From Synechococcus sp. AG-673-A03 (GTDB lineage Bacteria; Cyanobacteriota; Cyanobacteriia; PCC-6307; Cyanobiaceae): 49,544 nucleotides of DNA. Location of the stretch: assembly GCA_003211275.1 (NCBI GenBank), contig QCTE01000010.1, positions 1-49,544 of the forward strand, given 5' to 3'. How positions within the stretch are numbered: the stretch's first letter is position 1; every line of letters begins with the position of its first letter. The notes below the pieces were generated by a model. It was not told where the DNA came from and ran no database searches. It was given only the letters and a program-made list of their open reading frames with translations. Below are positions 6,946 to 16,800 of the stretch, one piece after another. Made by a program: the position numbers and the translations under genes.

Positions 6946-7559
6946 GACGACAGAAGTGATGAAGCCCGACGAGCGTCCTAGCGCAACCAGTACTTCAGTA
7001 CTAACTGCTTGAGTCAGCCGATCACGTCACCGCGACCAAAACTCATAGCGAGGCGAAGCCTTGGTTCTTGGATGTGAAACCTGGCATGACAGTCATCTTG
7101 AGGAATGATGAGTGACCTGGTGAAACCCAAGGCAAGGACTGCTAGATGGCAGAAGTGATCCACTGCGGCGGCACAGCTCGTGATCCAAGCAACCACAACA
7201 TTTTTCGGGTAGCCGAAGGGGATTCAGGTGTGATTCGTTGGATCAACGCAAACCTCGTGACCCATATCCTTGCTGGCTGTTGAAGGACAGATCGTTAAGC
7301 AGATGCACAGGATGCCCCTCCTTCTTGATGAGATAGGGCTTCGTCCTAAGGGATGAACGAACTTAACCAAGAATGCTGCTGCTGATATGAGACCCCCCTA
7401 CGACAAACGCAAATGATGGTCAGAATCAGCTTGTGCAATCAGACAACACAAATACAATCAAAAAACGTAATTGGATAATATCCACTAAAAATTGTATTAA
7501 GCCAAGATAAGATTACGATATCCGAACGAGTCATTGCAGGTCTTAGGTAATTCAAGCCA
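6946..7559. other. intergenic region with gene remnants
   Basis: Around 600 bases with no convincing full gene. It holds a repeated palindrome (AGTACT-TC-AGTACT near 6990), a 60-codon minus-strand frame at 7014-7196 with weak protein character, and a short plus-strand frame at 7146. The last 150 bases are very AT-rich and contain no recognisable structure. Confidence 0.4.
7146..7283 (+). CDS. possible 45-residue protein or remnant
   Basis: An ATG directly after an in-frame TAG opens a 45-codon frame ending in TGA. It reads as protein (GGTARDPSNHNIFRVAEGD, then GVIRWINANLVTHI). The stop just before the ATG could mean that a longer gene was cut and only this piece is left. No ribosome binding site. 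Confidence 0.25.
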   Translation: MAEVIHCGGTARDPSNHNIFRVAEGDSGVIRWINANLVTHILAGC

Positions 7560-8045
7560 TTACTCAACACCCAGGATCATTGCAAGGATTACCGCAGGAA
7601 TAATGGCAACAATGGTCAAACCGATGGACAGAAAGAAAGAGGTTAAAACTGAAAACTCTTGTTTCTTTTCCTCGATCGCCAGATATCTCATATAGGGAAA
7701 TAAGCATGCATATAGCAAGCTCAACAAGAAGCCGCCAGTGCTTGTCGAATCATTATTGAAGAGACTAGCGAAAGCAACGCTTAATGAGGTAATAATCGCA
7801 AGCCAGTAAAAATATGACCACTCACGAATTTGACAGCACACGACACCTGGAAACCAAAAAGCAATCCAAGAAAACCCACCTGGAGATTTCCAAGGCTGCA
7901 ATGTATTCACCCTGATTCCAGAACTATTGTGAAATTGAATATCAAACCATCCGCTTCTTTTGAGCGTGTAGCCTTCCTTGATAAGAGAATCAATTCTGTC
8001 GAGCCTTTTCTGCATTGGCGGAGAAACAGATGACTGGTTATCCAA
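7560..8045 (-). CDS. membrane protein, DUF2628-like
   Basis: 161 residues from a TTG start; an ATG ten codons in (MQKRLDRID) is the alternative. The N-terminal 40 residues are soluble with PPMQKRLDRIDSLIKEG. Then come FSWIAFWFPGVV and a series of hydrophobic segments (about 59-72, 79-92, 104-122, 135-160). The phrase 'FFFG/WFPG ... W' after a soluble leader is the pattern of DUF2628-type bacterial membrane proteins of unknown function. AT-rich; no operon partner. Confidence 0.62.
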   Translation of the reverse strand: MDNQSSVSPPMQKRLDRIDSLIKEGYTLKRSGWFDIQFHNSSGIRVNTLQPWKSPGGFSWIAFWFPGVVCCQIREWSYFYWLAIITSLSVAFASLFNNDSTSTGGFLLSLLYACLFPYMRYLAIEEKKQEFSVLTSFFLSIGLTIVAIIPAVILAMILGVE

Positions 8046-8281
8046 GACAATTGAACGGGTAGATTAATTATCCTCTCGATTTACACTTTGTCTACAATTA
8101 ATTTTCAAATCTTCAGATAGATTGGCTTCCCAAAAGCTTGTCCTTGAGAATGCCGACTTTCTCTTGGTACGTGTTGTTCGCTGCACTGGGATAAGCAGTC
8201 TCATCTTCCTTGTGGCGTAGCAGTACAAGCAGGGAGACTCCACTAGCCTTTTGAACAGCTCATTAACGAACTGTAAAGCTT
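8046..8281. other. intergenic region between divergent membrane proteins
   Basis: AT-rich, about 235 bases. It should contain the promoters of both divergent genes, but no -10/-35 pair stands out enough to name. No small open frame longer than 20 codons with a start signal. Confidence 0.4.
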
Positions 8282-8728
8282 GTGAATCAACAGGAATTGC
8301 TGCCAGAGTCCATGACGCTTTATCCCAACAAAATCAAGTGGGTATTGGTGTTAGTTGGCTGCATCAGCTTTATTGCAATGGGGATCTTCCTGATAGGAGA
8401 TCACGACACTGAAACATTGCTTGGACTGTTCATCTGCATGCTGGGCGGCTTAGGAATTTTGATATCCATACTGACTCTCTGGCCTAATAGTAGTTGGTTG
8501 AAATTAGGTCCAGATGGAATGAGGGAGAGAGTGTTATTCAGAAAGTTCCATTATCACTGGAGTGAAGTAACTCGTTTTGAGATTACAGTTGTTCGACATC
8601 GTTCAAGGGCGCATAGAACCGACACAAAATTTGTGAGTTTCTGGATGAAATGTGATGAAGATACGCGTTCACTGAGTGAGTGTTACGGGGAAAAAGCTGA
8701 GGAACTTATGAAAATCCTGGAGTCTTAA
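8282..8728 (+). CDS. small membrane protein with PH-like C-terminal part
   Basis: 148 residues from a GTG; an ATG ten codons later (MTLYPNKIKW) may be the true start. Two transmembrane helices (about 18-36 and 44-65 of the longer form) are followed by a soluble half in which WLKLGPDGMRER, FHYHWSEVTRFE and FVSFWMK follow the strand order of a bacterial PH-type domain. This arrangement resembles STM3941-type proteins. Role unknown; such proteins anchor a PH-like fold at the membrane. AT-rich and isolated. Confidence 0.6.
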   Translation: MNQQELLPESMTLYPNKIKWVLVLVGCISFIAMGIFLIGDHDTETLLGLFICMLGGLGILISILTLWPNSSWLKLGPDGMRERVLFRKFHYHWSEVTRFEITVVRHRSRAHRTDTKFVSFWMKCDEDTRSLSECYGEKAEELMKILES

Positions 8729-8813
8729 AGGAATCGGTATAGTTGAGCAATTGCCGATATGTTTGTTGGTGATAGATGGAATAGGGAATCGTCTCTAACC
8801 TGTTGACATTAAA

Positions 8814-9125
8814 TACCTTCCACTCCTCGGTGCTCTGCTTCTCTCGGCATCACCGACATACTCAGCTGACTATTCTGTAGAAACCAGTAAAATGTGTGTC
8901 CCAAAGGAAAGAGCTTAAAAGGCTTGCGGCTATGTGTCTTTCGGATCGGCAATAGGCGTGGTAAGCGCTCTTAAATCTAGAGAATAAATTAGCGAATCCG
9001 CATTAGATTTTGTCAATGAAATATTGTTTGCTGAGGATGCTGTAAATCAGCCAGCATTCATTCAAGTTATGGATGATTGGAAAGAGCTGGGATTTTCGTT
9101 GTGCCCCCCCCCCAGCCCTTATTAG
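8814..9125 (+). pseudogene. decayed secreted-protein gene
   Basis: One frame reads continuously as protein for about 100 codons but contains two stops (TAA at 8916 and 8985) and no start codon. It begins with a signal peptide core (IPSLLGALLLSASPTYSA), continues with a cysteine-containing segment, KACGYVSFGSAIGVVSALK and FVNEILFAEDAVNQPAFIQ. The signal peptide closely matches that of the next gene (SALLLSASPAVAQ), so the two are probably tandem paralogues of which this one died. The frame finally runs into a tract of ten C bases. Confidence 0.5.
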
Positions 9126-9447
9126 CGCTCTTCTCCTCTCGGCATCCCCTGCCGTTGCTCAATTCGACAGGGACAACAACTGCATAAGGAATAAGGAAAG
9201 TGAAATGCATCGGATTGAAAGGCTATATCAAACTGCTTACCAAGAAGTGCTAAATCATGAAAATATGCCCTTATTTACAAGGCAAATGGAGGAGGCGGGT
9301 CGTATTTCTAAAGACCTGGGCCAAGCTGAAAAGAATGGTATGGCTTATAAGTTTATGACGGACGAACTTGGTCGTATGAAAAGTACTGTTGAGGCATATA
9401 GAACTTATCCGAATTGTTCAACAATTCAAGGCGGACAGCAACAATGA
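9073..9447 (+). CDS. secreted helical protein behind a C10 tract
   Basis: 124 codons from the only in-frame ATG. The signal peptide is odd: MIGKSWDFRCAPPP precedes a normal core ALISALLLSASPAVA. The first 14 residues are encoded by bases that read as the end of the decayed upstream gene in another frame, so the original start was probably lost and this ATG was recruited. The mature part is helical (EMHRIERLYQTAYQEVL, RISKDLGQAEKNGMAYK) with cysteines in NNCIRN and PNCSTI. Ten consecutive C bases (9104-9113) lie inside the coding frame and could slip. Function unknown. Confidence 0.5.
   Translation: MIGKSWDFRCAPPPALISALLLSASPAVAQFDRDNNCIRNKESEMHRIERLYQTAYQEVLNHENMPLFTRQMEEAGRISKDLGQAEKNGMAYKFMTDELGRMKSTVEAYRTYPNCSTIQGGQQQ
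9104..9113 (+). repeat. homopolymer of ten C
   Basis: The tract encodes two of the prolines and flanking positions in the N-terminal part of the secreted protein. A change of one base would join the 3' part of the gene to the frame of the decayed upstream gene. Confidence 0.9.
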
Positions 9448-9553
9448 AACTTCCAATCGCCTTAGAAAACTAGAAATTTGAAGGGTTAGGACGGCACAAG
9501 TGAGACATCTTCCAGCCTTTCAAAGGTCAGCACGTCCCACCCTTGTCCAAGCA

Positions 9554-9799
9554 TCACTTTCCAATGGTGACAAGCGCCTCTTTGTTCTTCCACCACACCC
9601 AGTCGCGAATGGGTGGCGTGTTACGCAGTTCTTCACGCGTCAGTCCAAGTTTGAGCTTCTGTGAGGCTCCGAGCAGCACCTCCAGCATCTCCTCTCCATC
9701 GCTACACCGAGACAGCGCCTCATTTGTTTTCTTGGCACCATCGAGTGCCCTGACCAACAAAGCCACACGACGGAAAGGTGAAAGAGAACGGGGATCCAT
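9554..9799 (-). CDS. small conserved-looking protein, 81 residues
   Basis: Start taken at the ATG giving MDPRSLSPFRRVALLVRAL; a GTG 11 codons upstream is possible. The C-terminal half (LGLTREELRNTPPIRDWVWW) has a very protein-like, tryptophan-rich end. It resembles short cyanobacterial conserved proteins with a Nif11-like helical layout, but the resemblance is only in pattern. Divergent from the phosphatase gene, sharing an 88-base promoter region. GC content is that of core genes, so this marks the right edge of the AT-rich accessory stretch. Confidence 0.6.
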   Translation of the reverse strand: MDPRSLSPFRRVALLVRALDGAKKTNEALSRCSDGEEMLEVLLGASQKLKLGLTREELRNTPPIRDWVWWKNKEALVTIGK

Positions 9800-9887
9800 A
9801 TCCAGAGCTCTTTGGCGCCCCACCGTAATCACATTCGCTGACAGCTCTGGTTCACACAGTCAGAATCAAGTGATCGAAGCGCTCGAA

Positions 9888-10544
9888 ATGGCGTCCCCTC
9901 GGGGCCATCACTGGGTTATTGGTGACGTGCATGGATGTCACGAGGCCCTGCTTTGCCTGATTTCAGTGCTTCCAGCCGAAGATCACCTGGTGTTTTGTGG
10001 CGATGTGATCAATCGCGGGCCTGGAATCGCCGCATGCATCCATCAAGTGTGGGGATTGGTGGCCAGCGGTCGAGCTACCTGGTTACGAGGAAACCACGAA
10101 CAAAGTTTGCTGGAAGGCCTTCAGGCCATTTCAGCGGAGGGGAGAGATGATCTGCTCGCGATCGAGACCTACAGACAACTGGGTGACTCGCTGACGCGGG
10201 AATGGCAACAACGCCTGAGCACGCTTCCTTTGGTGTATTCCGGAGAGGGATGGGTGGCCACCCATGCCGGCTTTGATGAACAGGGTCAACCAGACCTCAA
10301 TGTGCGCGAACCCTTCTGGGAGAGCTACGACGGTCGCTATGGAACCGTGGTGGTGGGCCATACGCCCCGACCGGCTGTGGAGCATCGTGGCCAGATCGTG
10401 ATGATCGACACCGGCGCGGTCTACGGCGGTCTGCTCACCGCGTTCTGCCCAGAAACTGAAGCGGTGGTGCAGGTGATCGGAGAGCCCACGGGCAGGGCAA
10501 CGGCCGCAGACCGTTATGAACTCATTGCAGAAGTGCCTTGCTGA
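9888..10544 (+). CDS. serine/threonine-type metallophosphatase
   Basis: 218 residues of the PPP-type metallophosphoesterase fold, which removes phosphate from proteins or small nucleotides using two metal ions. Metal motifs are complete: GDVHGC at 12-17, GDVINRGP near 43, GNHE near 76, HAGF in the second half and VVGHTP. The ATG at 9888 puts the first motif at the usual distance; a longer frame reaching back to 9543 is antisense to the neighbouring gene and is rejected. Its stop overlaps the TTG start of recC by seven bases, so it heads the recCBD operon. It could equally be a diadenosine-polyphosphate hydrolase-like enzyme. Confidence 0.85.
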   Translation: MASPRGHHWVIGDVHGCHEALLCLISVLPAEDHLVFCGDVINRGPGIAACIHQVWGLVASGRATWLRGNHEQSLLEGLQAISAEGRDDLLAIETYRQLGDSLTREWQQRLSTLPLVYSGEGWVATHAGFDEQGQPDLNVREPFWESYDGRYGTVVVGHTPRPAVEHRGQIVMIDTGAVYGGLLTAFCPETEAVVQVIGEPTGRATAADRYELIAEVPC

Positions 10545-13500
10545 GGGTTTACCGCAGCAACCGAGCGGAATTGCTCGCTGAGCTTCTGGCGCAGGAACTC
10601 AGGCTTGAACCTCCTGGCCCTTTTGAACAGATCGAGGTGGTGGTCAACACCTGGCCAACCAGCCGTTGGCTCGGTGAACAGCTGGCCAGAGTGAATGGGA
10701 TCAGTGCACTGGTGCGCTTTCCATTCCCTGGCAGTCGCCTGCGACAGCTCGTGCAGACCGTGCTCAGCGATGCGCCTGCCATCGAAGATCCATGGAGAGC
10801 GGAGCGTCTGGTCTGGAAGGTCCTGGACGTTCTGCCGAACCTGCTTGAAGAAGAGTCTGCGTCGAACCTCAGGGAGTGGTGGGAGCTCCATGGTGGTCGA
10901 CAGGGACAACTGAATCGTGACCAGTGGCAACTGGCCCGCAGCCTGGCCGATGCAGTCGACGACTATGCCCTCTATAGGCCAGAGGAGCTCGCTGACTGGC
11001 TGGCAGGAGGAGCGGGCGATCAACTCCCGGAGGGCCTGCGGTGGCAACCTTGTCTGGTCCGTGCTCTGGCAGAGCGCTTGCCATGCAGGCCCTTCGGTTT
11101 GCAGGTGCAACAAGTCATTAAACGACTCCGCAACGGTGAAGACCCTGCACTACCACTGCCGCCACGCCTACGCCTCTTCGGCGTCAGCAATCTGGCTCCG
11201 GTCCAGATCAATTTGTTGCAGGCCCTGGCCGGACGCATCAGCGTAGATCTGTTTTTACTCACACCCTGTCCGGACCTTTGGCAGCGTTCGCAGCGACGAC
11301 GCAGGCAACTGGGTGAAGACTGGATAAACTCCCCCGATGGCTCCTGGCTGATTGAAGCTCCCCGCCTGGAGGGAATCCTGGGCCGAATGGGTGCCGAATT
11401 TCAGTTGCTGCTGGAGGGGAGCGGCGACTGTCTGCTAGGCAGCTGGGAACAGGGCGACCTGTTCGCTGATCCCACTGTGATGAGAACGCAAGAAGACTCC
11501 CCGGCGTCTCTACTGGAACAGCTGCAACGGCAGCTCGCGAGCAGTGAATCGGAGCTAGCTGCTCTGTCACTGAGACAAAACGATCCTTCGCTGTTGTTCA
11601 TGGGCTGTGCAGGGCCCTGGAGAGAAGTGCAGCTTGTGCGTGATCGCATCCTCAGTTGGATGGCCGCTGATCCAAGCCTGCAGCCCAGGGATGTTCTGGT
11701 GATGACACCCGATGTGGAGCGCTATGCACCGCTGCTGGCTTCTGTCTTTTCCGATCGAGATGCCACTGGTGTGGACCTGCCCTGGCGGTTAACCGATCGA
11801 AGCCAACAAAACTGTCCTGGACTTCAGCAGGCGTTCATGAGCCTGTTGCGCTTGAGTGCTGATCGGCTCACCGCAAGCGGTCTGGAGGCACTGCTTGGCA
11901 ATCCGGCACTGCAAAGCCTGAAACAACTGACATCGCAGGACGCGATGGCAATCACCGATGCACTGCAGCGCAGTGGCTTCCGCTGGGGGTTGGATGCAGC
12001 TGAACGCAATGGAGATGACACCAATAGCTTGCGCTGGTGCCTGGATCGCTGGCTGCTGGGTCTGGCATTACCGGAGGAACCGGGACTATCTGTTGATTTC
12101 TGCGCACCAGCGCTGACTGATCTGAGCCTGCAGCAACTCGAGGTGTGGTGGCCGCTACTGGATCAACTGGCTGGGTGGATCGCCCAGTTGCGTTGCAGTG
12201 CTTCCTGCCCTGAATGGGTCAATCGGTTGCGCAGGCTGCTTCAGGAGATTTTCAATGATGGTGGCAACTGGGACTGGGAGCTGCAGGCCATCCATCAGTG
12301 CCTTGAGACCTGGCAGCTCCAGGCCAATGACTGCTCGCTGGAACTGGATATTGCAGTTGTGATCAGCGTGCTGGAGGAAGCACTCTCTACGGAGAGCGGC
12401 CGCTTCGGCCACCGCAGCGGTGCCCTCACGATCAGTGCTCTGGAGCCGATGCGAGCGATCCCACACCGCGTGATCGTCCTGATGGGTCTGGATGCTGCCT
12501 CCTTCCCAAGACATCAGGAACGTGCAGGCTTTCACCTGCTTGAACTACAACGTCGACTCGGCGACCCCAGCAGTACAGACCAGGATCGCTATGTCTTGCT
12601 TGAGGCACTGCTCTCAGCTCGGCAGCACCTACTGATCAGCTGGAGTAGCCGTGATGAGCGACAAGGCGACAACCTGCCGCCGTGCCCACCGGTTCAACAG
12701 TGGCTGAGTCTGCTTGCAGAGCAGCTCGAGACTGAGCAAATGAACCGGCTGCTGATTCATCCTCCTGCCAATCCTCTGGATGTCGCCAATTTCATGGTGA
12801 CTCCACAAAGAGACGCGATCAGTTGCGACCGCAGGTTATTAAACGCACGACGCAATCTCGATGCACAGATCGTGGGAGATCAAGCGCATCGTGATCTGGG
12901 CCTGGCCCTACCGCTTGTTTGGCAGCCTCCAACAAGCGATGCAGCCTTAGCCATCAACTCGGAAACCATCGAACGACTGGAACGCTGGCTGCAGGCCCCG
13001 CAAAAGGAATGGCTGAAACGTCAGGGCATCGATGCGGGTGAATGGTGTGATCCTGTCAACGATCTTTCTCCCCTATCGCTACCGGAGTTGGACTGTCATC
13101 AATTGCTCAACCAGCGATTCTCTGAACAGCTCGATCTGCTGGCACACGATCCCGAAGCCCGTTGGGACGTTCAGAAGACGGAAGACTGGATTGCCCGTAG
13201 TTGCGGGCAAGGCCTCATGCCTCCTGGTGCGGCGGCTCAACTGGAGGACAATCGGCTAGAGCGACGCTGGCAAAACCTCCAAAACACTGTTCTGAGCCTT
13301 GGACCTCTGCGGCTTCTGCAGCAACCGGCCTGCCAGCATTCAGCCGTTTTGATGGCCGGCGAGACAGCTGTTCAAATCAGCACGTCAAGACTGAGGTCAC
13401 GCTCTCTGCTGCAGAGCTGGCTGAGACACCTGCTTGCCCAACTCGATGATGCTGCCTGCAACACCGCTGTGGTGTGCCGACAAGACGGCAGTGCAAAAGC

Positions 13501-13849
13501 CGATCAATTCCACATCGCCATGCGTTGGAGAGCGCTGAAACCCCAGGAGGCTGATCACGAAATCAAAGCTCTGCAAAGCTTGGCGCAACAGGGATCAGAG
13601 CTGTGCTGGCCGGTCCCACCGGACAGCGGCCTGGCCAGAGCACTGGCGTGGTCGAAGGGGGAGGAGGCCGCGGACAAGGCCTTTATGAATCGCTGGCAAG
13701 GAGGCTTCAGCGGCTGGGCCGAAAGGGATCGGCCCGAGCAGAAAGTCTGCTTCGGCAGCCACTGTGATGCCGAGTTGCTGTTAAGCCTGGAAGGATTTGA
13801 AGCCGCTTTTCAGGCGTTGTATCAACCGTTGCTCGAGGCACGTTGCTGA
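10538..13849 (+). CDS. recC: exodeoxyribonuclease V gamma subunit RecC
   Basis: 1103 residues, the normal length of RecC. The N-terminus LRVYRSNRAELLAELLAQEL and the segment VVVNTWPTSRWL are characteristic of the family; the middle holds LTISALEPMRAIPHRVIVL, the part that corresponds to the inactivated helicase core which reads Chi sites. It forms the recombination and double-strand-break repair complex with RecB and RecD. TTG is the start that keeps the N-terminal motif; it overlaps the phosphatase by seven bases. Gene order C-B-D without an intervening ptr-like gene is that of cyanobacteria and many non-enteric bacteria. Confidence 0.93.
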   Translation: MLRVYRSNRAELLAELLAQELRLEPPGPFEQIEVVVNTWPTSRWLGEQLARVNGISALVRFPFPGSRLRQLVQTVLSDAPAIEDPWRAERLVWKVLDVLPNLLEEESASNLREWWELHGGRQGQLNRDQWQLARSLADAVDDYALYRPEELADWLAGGAGDQLPEGLRWQPCLVRALAERLPCRPFGLQVQQVIKRLRNGEDPALPLPPRLRLFGVSNLAPVQINLLQALAGRISVDLFLLTPCPDLWQRSQRRRRQLGEDWINSPDGSWLIEAPRLEGILGRMGAEFQLLLEGSGDCLLGSWEQGDLFADPTVMRTQEDSPASLLEQLQRQLASSESELAALSLRQNDPSLLFMGCAGPWREVQLVRDRILSWMAADPSLQPRDVLVMTPDVERYAPLLASVFSDRDATGVDLPWRLTDRSQQNCPGLQQAFMSLLRLSADRLTASGLEALLGNPALQSLKQLTSQDAMAITDALQRSGFRWGLDAAERNGDDTNSLRWCLDRWLLGLALPEEPGLSVDFCAPALTDLSLQQLEVWWPLLDQLAGWIAQLRCSASCPEWVNRLRRLLQEIFNDGGNWDWELQAIHQCLETWQLQANDCSLELDIAVVISVLEEALSTESGRFGHRSGALTISALEPMRAIPHRVIVLMGLDAASFPRHQERAGFHLLELQRRLGDPSSTDQDRYVLLEALLSARQHLLISWSSRDERQGDNLPPCPPVQQWLSLLAEQLETEQMNRLLIHPPANPLDVANFMVTPQRDAISCDRRLLNARRNLDAQIVGDQAHRDLGLALPLVWQPPTSDAALAINSETIERLERWLQAPQKEWLKRQGIDAGEWCDPVNDLSPLSLPELDCHQLLNQRFSEQLDLLAHDPEARWDVQKTEDWIARSCGQGLMPPGAAAQLEDNRLERRWQNLQNTVLSLGPLRLLQQPACQHSAVLMAGETAVQISTSRLRSRSLLQSWLRHLLAQLDDAACNTAVVCRQDGSAKADQFHIAMRWRALKPQEADHEIKALQSLAQQGSELCWPVPPDSGLARALAWSKGEEAADKAFMNRWQGGFSGWAERDRPEQKVCFGSHCDAELLLSLEGFEAAFQALYQPLLEARC

Positions 13850-16800
13850 TGAAGATGGCAACAGCTGGCAGCACGAGACGATTCGAAGCCAACACCTACC
13901 CCTTGACGCCCGGCGTTCGACTCCTGGAGGCGAGCGCTGGAACAGGAAAGACCTTCGCCCTCGCCCACCTCGTACTGCGACTGGTGACGGAACAAGGATT
14001 GAGCCTCGATCAACTGCTGGTGGTGACCTTCACGGAAGCAGCAGCCGATGAATTGCGCGACAGGATCGGACGCCGACTTGACGCGGCGCTGCAGGGCCTG
14101 CTGCACAAGGAACGAAGCAGCAGCCTGTTGCATGAAACGGATGCAGTCCTGCAGAACTGGCTTGAACAGCACGGACAGGATTCCCAGCAACGCAGACTGC
14201 TGGCCAGCCGACTGCTCGAGGCCCTCGAAGCCCTGGAACGAGCCGACATCACCACGATCCATGGCTTCTGCCGCCGCAGCCTTCGCCGCCAAGCGCTTCA
14301 GAACGGTCAGGCCATTGATCTTGCCCTTGATGATGATCCACAGACCCTGGCCATCCAGGTCGCCCATGACCTCTGGCGAGAAGAGGTCCTCGAGCTTGAA
14401 CCGGGACACGTTGCAGGACTGCTGCAAGCAGGCCTGTCGCCCGAAGCACTCGCTTCAGCACTTCAGAGACTGGATGGTGACTGTGCGGTGCACATCGCTG
14501 AGGATGCAGAGCCAATCGCACCTGAACAAACGCTTGGCGAGGTTTTCAAGGGTTGGCTGCAGAGCCGCTGGGAGCACTTCCTCGCTGAATGGAATATCGC
14601 TGGAGCGGCTCTGGAACAAGCCCTTCGAGGCTGCGCCGCCGAATGGCGCAGCCTCGGCTGCACCGACACCAAACCCTTCAGTGCCAAACCTAAAAAAGAC
14701 CGCAGCAAAGAGCTCGACACCTGGATTGACCACATCAGCAAGACCTATGGACATTCGATGCACTACCTCGAAGTGCGCAATCAGGTGCTTCTCGGTGGTT
14801 ATTTCCATCCAGGCAGCTTTCAGAAAACGGCGCGGTCTTGCGCTGAAGCCGATCCCAGCCTTGCTTCAGCCGCACTTCAGACCGCCATCGCCGACCTCTG
14901 GGACGGACCAGCCGAACAGACCTGGCGCTATCTACTGACCAAAGGGCTGAATCAGCTCAAGGAGCGGCGCAGACAACGCGGGGTGGTTGGATTTTCAGGG
15001 CTGCTGGACGCACTCGACCCCGCTCAGTCGGATGCAGCGGAAGCTTGGCTCACTCCTCTGCGGGCGCGCTATCGGGTGGTCCTGATCGATGAGTTTCAGG
15101 ACACCGACCCACTTCAGTGGAGACTGCTGAAAACCGCTTTCTCGACGCCGAACCATCTGCTGCTGATGGTCGGGGACCCCAAACAGGCGATCTATCGCTT
15201 CCGCGGCGGTGATCTGAACACCTACAAAGCTGCACGGCGGGATGCGGACTGTATTGATGACCTGCTCGACAACCGACGCACAACACCACTGCTGATGCAG
15301 GCCATGAATCAGCTGATGGCTCCTGGACTGCTGCTCTCCGAACTCTCAGTGCCTGAGGTGACGCCAAGATCTTCCGCGCAACCCCTGCCCCTGCTTAAGG
15401 GAAGTGCATCACTCCAGATCCACGACATTAATCCCGATGACGACGACGGGAAAAGCAGTCGTACATCTCTGGAGGCGCGGATTCCCCGCATTGCCGCCGA
15501 CCTGATCCTGCACACCCTGAGACACGATCCAGGCCTCGATCCCTCCGAACTCTGCATCCTGGTCAGCAGGCATCGTCAAGCAGAAGACATCCGCGCACAG
15601 CTGGCGGCTGCCGGACTGCCGAGCCGCCTCGTCAGTCAAGGAGATGTCTTCACCAGCCAAGGAGCCTCTGATCTGCAGACCTTCCTTGACGCACTCGCAC
15701 GTCCTGCCCATTCCGGCGGATTACGGCAGCTGGCCGTGTCCTCACTGCTGCAGTGGAGAAGCGATGAACTCGCAGACGCCGAAGGCAACGGTGAACTGGA
15801 TCAACTGGCCTCACGACTCCAGCAGCTCGCAATCGATCTGCCGAAGCTGGGGCTGATGGGTTGCCTGGCACGCCTGATGGATGGGCAGACCGTGGCCGAT
15901 CTATCGAGCCGCGGCCGCTTACTCGGTGACCTTCAGCAATGTGCACGACTCGTGCAGGACACGATGCACCGCCAGGGCTTGGATGCTTCAAGTGGTGCCG
16001 ATTGGTTGCGACGCCAACGCCTTTACCCTCCGGACACGATCCCAGAACAGCGCCAGCCCTTCAGTGATCTGGCCGAGAGTGCGGTTGCTGTTGTGACTGT
16101 TCATCGCAGCAAAGGTCTGCAGTATCCGGTGGTGATCTGCCCCTATTTATGGGAAGCGCCCTCTCCTGCAAAAGGTCCACTGTGGCGCGTGCCCGCAGGA
16201 GACGAGTCCGGCAGCTGGCGCGTAGCGCTGAATCCGCATTGGGGACTGGGGCATACGGCCAGCCAAAGCGATCAACGGGAAAGTCGAGCGGAAGCGGAAC
16301 GTCTCGCCTACGTCGCGATAACACGGGCCGAACGCCATCTCGTTCTATTTCGGGCCAGGGCAGCGCGGCAGGAGGGCAATCCACTCGCACCATGGCTGGA
16401 GCAACTCGCTGACCCACCGGGTCTCTTGATCAGCCTGCACCGAGCCGAAGTCAACCCCGTATCCGAACGCTGGCACCCCCGCATGGTTGAACGGAACCTG
16501 CAATGTGGTGCCGTGCCTGGTCATGGTTTTGACCGCAGCTGGGGGCGCAGCAGCTACTCAGCCTGGATCTCAAGCCATGGCAATGCGAAAGCCACCAGTC
16601 CAGACCCCCGTAACCTTGAGGAAGGGCGCGATGTGGATGCCCAGACCGGTGCAGATGCGGAAAGCCTCTCAATCAGCGATCAAAGCGAACCGGTGGATCC
16701 CAAAGACAGCCCGTTGGGAGCCTTTCCAAGGGGTGCAGCAGCCGGTGATTGCCTGCACCGCATCCTGGAGCAGGTCCCATTCGATCAAGACATCGAACAC

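Noticed and set aside
6985-7005. AGTACT-TC-AGTACT palindrome as an insertion-sequence end
   Set aside because: Too short, no transposase nearby and no second copy seen in the window.
7014-7196. 60-codon minus frame
   Set aside because: No ribosome site, mixed composition, and overlapped by a more protein-like plus frame; kept only as part of the remnant region.
9543-9887. Longer N-terminal extension of the phosphatase frame
   Set aside because: It is antisense to the 81-residue gene, serine-rich without pattern, and the phosphatase fold begins just after the ATG at 9888.
13822-14427. 201-codon minus frame inside recB, and similar long minus frames in recC, recD and clpC
   Set aside because: Antisense shadows caused by the high GC of real genes on the plus strand; none has a start signal or motif.
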